This document shows, piece by piece, positions 8,432 through 15,222 of a DNA stretch of 64,000 nucleotides. The translations under genes were made by a program, and so were the position numbers. The first letter of the stretch is position 1; the number at the start of each line of letters is the position of its first letter. Below the pieces are notes generated by a model that searched no databases, was not told the origin of the DNA, and worked only from the letters and a program-made list of their open reading frames with translations. Origin of the DNA: UBA7672 sp030824255 (GTDB lineage: Bacteria; Pseudomonadota; Alphaproteobacteria; Caulobacterales; Hyphomonadaceae); contig OW818686.1 in assembly GCA_942493305.1 (NCBI GenBank), positions 1,736,001 through 1,800,000 on the forward strand, written 5' to 3'.

Positions 8432-11400
8432 ATGTCGGACAGGCTTTCAGCACGCGACGGAAATTCCGGCGACCTCGTGCATGTCATCACGTCGTTTCAC
8501 CTGAAGCTGACGCGCGACGTCCTTGAGGACAACGTCAAGATCGCGCTCCAGAACGCGCGTACGCCCGGCATTGCAACCACGCACGTGCTGCTGGAAGGCA
8601 GCACTGAAGACTTGTTCGCCCGCATCGACTCGGTTCTTGCCGAACAGCTGTCCCGCGAGATGCGGAGAGGGACTGTCGTCCTGTCGCCAATCTCCAAGCG
8701 GCCGACGTATTTCGATATTTTCACGTACGCCAATACGGTGGGCGGGCACGTTGCGGTCGCAAACTCCGACGTGCTGTTCCCTGCCGAAACCGTCGCACGG
8801 ATAGCTGGCAGCGGCATGAAGCCAGCGGAGACCTGCTATGTGCTGACACGCTGGAACGTCACGCCGAACGGCATCTACATCCAGGGCATGACGCCAAGCC
8901 CGCCCTGGCCCGAGACGCCTGTCGAAAGTCTTCGTCGCTATGAGCAGAACTTCTTCTCGTACGACGCATATGTGTTCCGGACCCCGATTGCGGTTCCACC
9001 GGACATGGCGAGCGTGTTCATCGGCTCGCTGGGTTGCGACACGACTCTGGGCGCCCTGCTTAAGGTGGCGGGATACGCGGTGTCCAATCCGACGCTGACA
9101 CTTCAGACGGCGCATTTCGACGTCAAACCGCGTTCCTATCGCAGCGCTTCGAGCCTGTCCGATCTTGACCGCAATGTGGACGCACTATGCTCGGCGCTGC
9201 GTCGACCGGAAGCTGGATTGTCCGTCGCCGCGAAGGCGCTGCTGGATGAGAACGGGATCCTGCATAAAGGGCGCATCTGGTTCGGCCACCCCCAGGTTGG
9301 AAAATTTGGCCGGGCGTTGCAGCGCGCCCTGGGCGCCACCCCGTGGACACACAGCGCGGCGCCGACGCCGCTGAAAGTCGTCAAGATCAAGCTGGATCGA
9401 CGCGATATCAAGGAGAGGCTGTTCGATCTCACCAGCCTGGTGAAGCTCGTTGAGACCGAGCACGTCTTTATTGAGTGGGAACTGACGGGGTACGGCGAGT
9501 TTCTTGTTCACGCCGTAGATGCGTTTCTCGACTCCTCCTACAAGGATGAGGCGCAGTCTCTCAAGCAGCACCAGTGGCAGGCATTTCTCGCGCCAGAACA
9601 TGCGACGCCGGATGACAGGCGGCTTTATGCCGATGTCATGGAGTTGTTCAGGCGCACGCTTATTTCTCCTCCCACCACCGCAGCGGCGATTCATCCCCTG
9701 ATGGCGGGAGAGGCTGACGCGCTGGCAAGGCGAATGGCTGACCTGCTGAATCGCGAACTTGAAGACGAGACGACAGCGGTCGCCGCAGCCCATGTGCCGC
9801 TTCCGGCAATCCTGATGATTGATCCCGACGCCCTGAACATGCATGGGCATTATCTCCCCTACGATCTGCAGCTTCGCAAAGCAGCGTCGAATGCAGGGAT
9901 CCCGACCAGCTTCCTGATGAATGCGCGGATGGATCCGGCGTTCATTCCGTCAGGCATGAAAACCTATCCCCTGCTGGAGGCGCATAGCTGGGAAATTGCG
10001 AAGAAGGGCATTCAGACGCCTGCAGCGTTCAATTTCGTCAACGCGCTGTCCCAGGCGATCACCGCGGAAAAGAAGGCGCATCCCGACCGGCCGCTGACCA
10101 TCTACATGTACTGCGGCAGCTTCGAACATGCTCGCCTGGTTCAGGAGGTGATGTCGAAGTTCGATGGCGTCGGCGCCATGATCCATCTTTTCTGGCTGTC
10201 GGTAGACGCCTACAAGTCGGACGCCTATCTCGAAGCGTGGTCGCTTTTCGCGAAGGCTATCGTCAGTGATCCGCGTATCCGGCTGACAGTGGCCAGCGAG
10301 GATCTGCAGGCGCTGGTCCGGAAAAAGAGCGGCGTGTATTTCGATGTGGCGCCGCATCCAAGCACGACTTTCGGTGATGATGCGGATGTCTCGAAATGGC
10401 CGGTCCGCTACCCTGGCGGCAGCTATCTGCCTGTCGTGTTGTTCCCCGGCGCGATGCGCGAAGAGAAGGGCTACCGGTCTTCGATCGATGCGGTGCGGAG
10501 CCTGACGACGACAGGCGTCATCAAGTTCCGTTGTGTTATTTCCGGTCGCACGCGCCCCGATACGCCGCGGGAGTTTACCGATGCATTGAACAGCGTGCAG
10601 CATACTCTGGTGAACGTCGAAGATCGTGCGCTGGATGACAGCGAGTTTGTGGATTTTCTCGCGCGCGGTGACATCCTTGTGCTGCCATACAAGGCCAGCG
10701 CATTCGAGAATCGTCCTTCTGGCATCCTCATCGACGCGATCAGGCTGAGCCGGCCAATCATCGCGCTTGAGGGGACGTGGTTGGGAGAAGCCGTTCGCCG
10801 CTATGGGTGGGGCGAAGTCGTGCCGGACAATGGCGGCGCATCGATCGCAGCCGCCGCACGCAAGATGATCGTGCAGTACGGGCTCTACATCGATGCGATC
10901 CGGACCAGCCGTGAAGGCTATATCTCGCAGAACTCGTGGGGGCGGCTGCTGAAGGCCATCACACGGGGGGTGAGGCCGGGACCGAAGCGGCCGATCTTCT
11001 CGTATACGACAGTGAGCCACGATCGCGCGGAACGTATCGGAGTCGATGAGACTGCGGTCGTTGCGCGGCTATTGGGTGATCGCAAGGGGCGCAGGCACCT
11101 GATGCTGGATGTGGGCGCGCATACTGGAACGTCAGCAGCCTATTTCAACAAGCTGGACTGGACCATCCACTGCTTCGAACCCGACCCTGCAAACAGGCAG
11201 AAGCTGGTGCAGCAGTATGGCGGGCTGGCAAATGTGACAATCGACACGCGTGCGGTGAGCGATCGTCCGGCAAGTGGCTCAGCATTCTATACGTCAGCGG
11301 AAAGCACCGGCATCAGCGCGCTGCATGCGTTTCGTGACTCCCATCAAGAAGCTCACCGCGTCGATGTCACTACGGTTGCCGACTATGTGAAGGCCAAGGG

Positions 11401-12472
11401 CATCAGGAAGGTCGACTTCCTCAAGATCGACGTTGAGGGATTTGACCTGTCGGTGCTGAAGGGCGTTCCGTGGGATGAGCTCAAGCCCGACGTCATCGAG
11501 TGTGAGTACGAAGACGCCAAGACAATTCCGCTGGGCCATGCATGGGAAGACATCGCCAGATACCTGCGCGGCCTCGGCTATGCAGTCTACATCAGCGAAT
11601 GGCATCCAATCGTCCGCTATGGGATCGATCACGACTGGCGACGCGTTGCGCCTTATCCAGGCCATCAGGCGCCGACTGAATCATGGGGCAACATCCTGGC
11701 CTTCCGCACTGATCCTGGTTACTCGGCGGTGCAGGAGGCGTTTGAAGCCTGCGTGCATCGACGCGCTAGCCCGGAGCCAGTGACACGGCAGCCGGCGGTC
11801 CCGACGACATCGCACATTGGCGGTCGTGATTCCTATATCCGTCCCACGCAGACGCGGACGGCTGCCGTCGCGCAAGCCAGCGGCCCGAAGCCGCTTACGA
11901 TCTTCCCGATCAGGGCGGAGCATGGGATCGGAAGCGCCCCCATCGTAGCTCATGTTTCTGTTGTCGCCTCAGCTCCTGCCGCCATTCCGGTAGAGGTCGT
12001 GCATGCGCCAAATCCTGTCGTTACCCCGCGGCGCGTGGTTCGCCCACCGCCGCAGCCAGTGCGCCCGTTGCGCCCGGTGGCCGTCAAGTCGCCAGTGGAA
12101 GCGGCACCCAAGCCCACAGGTCCGCCTGGCGTCATGGGCATGCTGGTGAAAAACCTGCTCAACCGCCGCGCTGGTCGGGCCATGATAGCCGCGGGCGTTG
12201 TTGGCCTGGTCGGACTTGTCGTGCTGCTGTCGATGCCGGCCCAGGGAGATCTTCGCCCGCTGCTGCTGGCGGGCATCGGACTGCTGCTTCTGAGTGCTGG
12301 CGGCCTCTACTTCGCCTACCGCACAATGGGGGTCATTCGCCGCTTGAGCGTCGAAAATGCGACGCTGCAACAGCGCATGGTGGAGATTTCCAACACCCTC
12401 GCAGCAATCCAGTCGATGCGTCCTCCTGACAGTCACGGACAGGGCAGGGACAACCAGATCGGACGTTCGTGA
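8432..12472 (+). CDS. Giant membrane-anchored fusion: glycosyltransferase domains, FkbM methyltransferase and C-terminal GLYFAYRT membrane module
   Basis: A 1346-residue protein. The N-terminal ~220 residues look like a GT-A-type domain with VAVANSDVLF (SD as a possible donor/metal site). From about 470 to 850 a GT-B/GT4-like part includes FPGAMREEKGYRSS and the late SGILIDAIRLSRPIIALEG segment. Residues ~886-1090 are an FkbM-type SAM methyltransferase (LMLDVGAHTGTS, HCFEPDP, FLKIDVEGFD). A Pro-rich linker follows. The end is a two-helix membrane module (about 1248-1298) with QGDLRPLL and GLYFAYRTM, then a short coiled coil. The same module starts the proteins at 18327 and 34335. It probably transfers and methylates sugars on the inner membrane; substrates are unknown. 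Confidence 0.75.
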   Translation: MSDRLSARDGNSGDLVHVITSFHLKLTRDVLEDNVKIALQNARTPGIATTHVLLEGSTEDLFARIDSVLAEQLSREMRRGTVVLSPISKRPTYFDIFTYANTVGGHVAVANSDVLFPAETVARIAGSGMKPAETCYVLTRWNVTPNGIYIQGMTPSPPWPETPVESLRRYEQNFFSYDAYVFRTPIAVPPDMASVFIGSLGCDTTLGALLKVAGYAVSNPTLTLQTAHFDVKPRSYRSASSLSDLDRNVDALCSALRRPEAGLSVAAKALLDENGILHKGRIWFGHPQVGKFGRALQRALGATPWTHSAAPTPLKVVKIKLDRRDIKERLFDLTSLVKLVETEHVFIEWELTGYGEFLVHAVDAFLDSSYKDEAQSLKQHQWQAFLAPEHATPDDRRLYADVMELFRRTLISPPTTAAAIHPLMAGEADALARRMADLLNRELEDETTAVAAAHVPLPAILMIDPDALNMHGHYLPYDLQLRKAASNAGIPTSFLMNARMDPAFIPSGMKTYPLLEAHSWEIAKKGIQTPAAFNFVNALSQAITAEKKAHPDRPLTIYMYCGSFEHARLVQEVMSKFDGVGAMIHLFWLSVDAYKSDAYLEAWSLFAKAIVSDPRIRLTVASEDLQALVRKKSGVYFDVAPHPSTTFGDDADVSKWPVRYPGGSYLPVVLFPGAMREEKGYRSSIDAVRSLTTTGVIKFRCVISGRTRPDTPREFTDALNSVQHTLVNVEDRALDDSEFVDFLARGDILVLPYKASAFENRPSGILIDAIRLSRPIIALEGTWLGEAVRRYGWGEVVPDNGGASIAAAARKMIVQYGLYIDAIRTSREGYISQNSWGRLLKAITRGVRPGPKRPIFSYTTVSHDRAERIGVDETAVVARLLGDRKGRRHLMLDVGAHTGTSAAYFNKLDWTIHCFEPDPANRQKLVQQYGGLANVTIDTRAVSDRPASGSAFYTSAESTGISALHAFRDSHQEAHRVDVTTVADYVKAKGIRKVDFLKIDVEGFDLSVLKGVPWDELKPDVIECEYEDAKTIPLGHAWEDIARYLRGLGYAVYISEWHPIVRYGIDHDWRRVAPYPGHQAPTESWGNILAFRTDPGYSAVQEAFEACVHRRASPEPVTRQPAVPTTSHIGGRDSYIRPTQTRTAAVAQASGPKPLTIFPIRAEHGIGSAPIVAHVSVVASAPAAIPVEVVHAPNPVVTPRRVVRPPPQPVRPLRPVAVKSPVEAAPKPTGPPGVMGMLVKNLLNRRAGRAMIAAGVVGLVGLVVLLSMPAQGDLRPLLLAGIGLLLLSAGGLYFAYRTMGVIRRLSVENATLQQRMVEISNTLAAIQSMRPPDSHGQGRDNQIGRS

Positions 12473-12567
12473 TAGTGTAGGTCCGCTGGCAAACACCTGC
12501 GGGCTCAACTAACCTTCAGCCGGGACGCTTGCACGCAAGCGACCACGGCGAAAGCTGATGAGGATCA

Positions 12568-13452
12568 ATGCAAGGCGTCAGAAAAGGGATTGTGCTGGCC
12601 GGCGGAACCGGAACGCGCCTGTGGCCGCTGACGATCGCGGTGTCGAAGCAGCTATTGCCCGTCTACGACAAGCCGCTGGTATATTACCCCATCTCGACAC
12701 TCATGCTCGCAGGGATCAGGGATATCCTGATCATCACCACGCCGGAGGATGCAGCAGCATTCCACAAGCTGCTGGGCGATGGGTCACAGTGGGGCGTCAG
12801 GTTCACGTTTGCATCGCAGCCAAAGCCAGAAGGCTTGGCGCAGGCTTTCATCATTGGCGAAGCTTTTGTCGGCGGCGAGCCATGCGCGCTGGTTCTGGGC
12901 GACAACATTTTCCACGGCGAAGGGCTGAGCGAGCAGTTGCGCAGCGCAGCGGGGCGAGCCAATGGCGCGACGGTGTTTGCGTTTCAGGTCAGTAACCCCC
13001 AGCGTTACGGGATCATCGATTTCGATGCTGCCGGCAAGGCGACAAGCATCGAAGAGAAACCCGAGAAACCGAAGTCGAACTGGTCGGTGACGGGGCTCTA
13101 TTTCTACGATGCAGGGGTCTGTGAGCTGGCGCGCGCAGTGAAGCCCTCGGCGCGCGGCGAACTCGAGATCACCGATCTGAACCGTATGTATATGGAGCAA
13201 GACAAGCTGAGCGTCGTGAAGCTCGGGCGCGGGCATATGTGGCTCGACAGTGGCACGCACGACAGCATGCTGGAGGCCGCAGAATATGTCGCGGCTATAG
13301 AAAAGCGGCAGGGATTGAAAATCGGCGCCCCGGAAGAGATCGCTTGGCGGCAGGGCTTCATCGACGCCGATCAGGTAAGAGCACTTGCCAAGCCGCTTAT
13401 CGGCAGCGGCTATGGCAAATACCTTCTGGAGATGATCGACCCGACGCGTTGA
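12568..13452 (+). CDS. rfbA: Glucose-1-phosphate thymidylyltransferase
   Basis: A 294-residue RmlA. GIVLAGGTGTRLWPLT near the N-terminus, then SKQLLPVYDKPLVYYP, FIGDN-type LVLGDNIFHGE and the EEKPEKPKSN segment are the family hallmarks. It makes dTDP-glucose from glucose-1-phosphate and dTTP, the first step of dTDP-deoxysugar synthesis. GAGG lies 8-11 bases before the ATG. rfbB begins 38 bases downstream and rfbC overlaps rfbB, so the three form an operon. Confidence 0.95.
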   Translation: MQGVRKGIVLAGGTGTRLWPLTIAVSKQLLPVYDKPLVYYPISTLMLAGIRDILIITTPEDAAAFHKLLGDGSQWGVRFTFASQPKPEGLAQAFIIGEAFVGGEPCALVLGDNIFHGEGLSEQLRSAAGRANGATVFAFQVSNPQRYGIIDFDAAGKATSIEEKPEKPKSNWSVTGLYFYDAGVCELARAVKPSARGELEITDLNRMYMEQDKLSVVKLGRGHMWLDSGTHDSMLEAAEYVAAIEKRQGLKIGAPEEIAWRQGFIDADQVRALAKPLIGSGYGKYLLEMIDPTR

Positions 13453-13463
13453 TCGTGGTGATT

Positions 13464-13489
13464 GGTGGGGTGGGGGAGGCGGAGGTGGT
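13464..13489 (+). promoter_or_regulatory. G-rich tract covering the rfbB ribosome binding site
   Basis: Runs of 2-5 guanines (GGTGGGGTGGGGGAGG, then CGGAGGTGG) fill the rfbA-rfbB gap and include the GGAGG Shine-Dalgarno at 13481-13485. The transcript could fold a G-quadruplex that hides the rfbB start. The structure is inferred from sequence only. Confidence 0.4.
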
Positions 13490-13490
13490 G

Positions 13491-14549
13491 ATGCGGGTTG
13501 TGGTGACGGGGGGGGCGGGGTTCATCGGCTCTGCCGTATGCCGCCGCATTGCGCGCATGCCGGGCTGGCAAGTGGTCAATCTCGACAAGTTGACCTACGC
13601 GGCAAGCCTTGCCTCGCTCGCCGGTATCGCTGATGCGCCGAACTATCGCCTGGTTGAAGGCGACATCCGCGATCGTGAACTTCTGGCAAAGCTGTTTGCC
13701 GAGTTTGCGCCTCAGGCTGTGATCCATCTGGCGGCGGAGACGCACGTCGATCGGTCGATAATGTCGTCAGGAGCGTTCATAGAGACCAATGTGAACGGCA
13801 CGCACGCGCTGCTTGAAGCTGCGCTGACGCATTGGGAGCGGCTGGACGGCGAAGCGAAGCAGTCCTTTCGGATGGTCCACGTGTCTACGGACGAGGTTTA
13901 TGGATCGCTGGGCGAGACGGGCCGGTTTACCGAGGAGACGGCCTACGATCCGCGCTCGCCCTATTCCGCCAGCAAGGCCGCGGCGGATCATCTGGTGAGT
14001 GCATGGGGCCATACCTACGGATTGCCCGTGATGATCTCCAACTGCTCGAACAATTTCGGTCCGTTCCAGTTTCCCGAGAAGCTGATCCCGAACACGATTC
14101 TGAATGCGCTGGCTGGCAAGCCGATCGATGTCTATGGCGATGGGCTGAATGTGCGCGACTGGTTGTTTGTCGATGATCACGTCGATGCGCTGCTGAAAGT
14201 TCTTGTGTCGGGTCAGCCGGGGCGAACTTACAATATCGGCGGCGATAGCGAGCGTACGAACATGGCTGTCGTACAGGGCATCTGCGCCTTGCTCGACGAG
14301 ATGGCGCCGCGTGGCGCGCCCCATTGCGATCTCATCCGCTTTGTCGCCGACAGGCCGGGGCACGACCGGCGTTATGCGATCGATGCAACACGTATCGCAA
14401 CCGAGCTTGGATGGTCGCCGGCGCACAGGTTCGATGAAGGTCTGCGTGAAACCGTGGGCTGGTATCTCGATCACGACGATTGGTGGCGACCGCTCCGGGA
14501 GCAGCGTCATTCGGGCGAGCGGATTGGCCTCGGGCGCGTGGTGTCGTGA
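13491..14549 (+). CDS. rfbB: dTDP-glucose 4,6-dehydratase
   Basis: A 352-residue RmlB. It has VVVTGGAGFIGSAVC at the start, HLAAETHVDRS, the catalytic HVSTDEVYGSLG segment (Thr-Asp-Glu), YSASKAAADHLV (YxxxK) and SNCSNNFGPFQFPEKLIP. It converts dTDP-glucose to dTDP-4-keto-6-deoxyglucose. The ATG at 13491 follows GGAGG by five bases; the frame is open upstream through the end of rfbA, but those residues are not RmlB-like. Codons 6-9 contain a run of eight guanines (13508-13515). The stop overlaps the rfbC start by one base (TGATG). Confidence 0.95.
   Translation: MRVVVTGGAGFIGSAVCRRIARMPGWQVVNLDKLTYAASLASLAGIADAPNYRLVEGDIRDRELLAKLFAEFAPQAVIHLAAETHVDRSIMSSGAFIETNVNGTHALLEAALTHWERLDGEAKQSFRMVHVSTDEVYGSLGETGRFTEETAYDPRSPYSASKAAADHLVSAWGHTYGLPVMISNCSNNFGPFQFPEKLIPNTILNALAGKPIDVYGDGLNVRDWLFVDDHVDALLKVLVSGQPGRTYNIGGDSERTNMAVVQGICALLDEMAPRGAPHCDLIRFVADRPGHDRRYAIDATRIATELGWSPAHRFDEGLRETVGWYLDHDDWWRPLREQRHSGERIGLGRVVS
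13508..13515 (+). repeat. G8 homopolymer at the start of rfbB
   Basis: Eight consecutive guanines encode the glycine-rich NAD-binding loop of RmlB, followed after one cytosine by four more. Slippage would frameshift RmlB within its first ten codons. The tract is intact here. Confidence 0.5.
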
Positions 14550-15100
14550 TGCAGATCGAGCGAACCGCGATTGATGGCGTGCTTATCGTGCGCCCCAGGA
14601 AGTTCGAGGATACGCGCGGGTTTTTTGCGCCCGTGTTCCGTGAAGCCGACATGGCGACAGCGGGCGTTGCGCATGGCTGGGTTCAGGAGAACCAGTCACT
14701 GTCGCGTCGCAAGGGAACAGTCCGCGGCCTGCACTTCCAGCGTCCACCCTTTGCGCAGGCGAAGCTGGTGCGTGTCGTACGTGGCGCCGCGATGGATGTT
14801 TGCGTCGACATGCGTGCCGGCTCGCCGACTTTCGGGCGTCATGTCGCTGTGGAGCTGACCGCCGATAACCTGACGCAGATCTATATTCCGGCGGGTTTCG
14901 CGCATGGATTCTGTACCCGCGTTGAGGACACGGAAGTGCTCTACAAGGTTTCGGCCGGCTGGTCGGTTGAGCATGAGAGTGGCGTCCGCTGGAACGATCC
15001 TGCGCTTGGCATCAACTGGCCCGTATCCGACGCTGACGCGGTGCTGTCGGACAAGGACAAGACCTGGCCGGCTCTAGGCGCTGCGGCTTCGGCTGTTTGA
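14549..15100 (+). CDS. rfbC: dTDP-4-dehydrorhamnose 3,5-epimerase
   Basis: A 183-residue cupin epimerase. RGLHFQRPP holds the catalytic histidine, DVCVDMRAGSPTFG and IPAGFAHGFC are family motifs, and EVLYKVS carries the conserved tyrosine. It acts on the RmlB product. The ATG lies in a TGATG overlap with rfbB, so translation is coupled. The usual fourth gene, rfbD, is not next to it and I could not find it in the window. The product may therefore be a dTDP-sugar other than L-rhamnose, or rfbD may lie elsewhere. Confidence 0.93.
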   Translation: MQIERTAIDGVLIVRPRKFEDTRGFFAPVFREADMATAGVAHGWVQENQSLSRRKGTVRGLHFQRPPFAQAKLVRVVRGAAMDVCVDMRAGSPTFGRHVAVELTADNLTQIYIPAGFAHGFCTRVEDTEVLYKVSAGWSVEHESGVRWNDPALGINWPVSDADAVLSDKDKTWPALGAAASAV

Positions 15101-15130
15101 GCTGTCGTCGAAGCCTGTTTCGCGCGAAAA

Positions 15131-15160
15131 TTGACAAGCTGTAAAGGGGATCGGAATAAG
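15131..15160 (+). promoter_or_regulatory. Candidate sigma-70 promoter upstream of the 982-residue glycosyltransferase gene
   Basis: A perfect TTGACA at 15131-15136 is followed 18 bases later by AATAAG at 15155-15160 (four of six matches to the -10 consensus). It lies between rfbC and the gene at 15223, about 60 bases before its ATG. This suggests separate transcription from rfbABC. Confidence 0.4.
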
Positions 15161-15222
15161 GTCCCATGATTGCGCCGTATACGAAGGAAAGTTGTCGGCG
15201 ACAGGGGCGGGCGTGCTGAACG

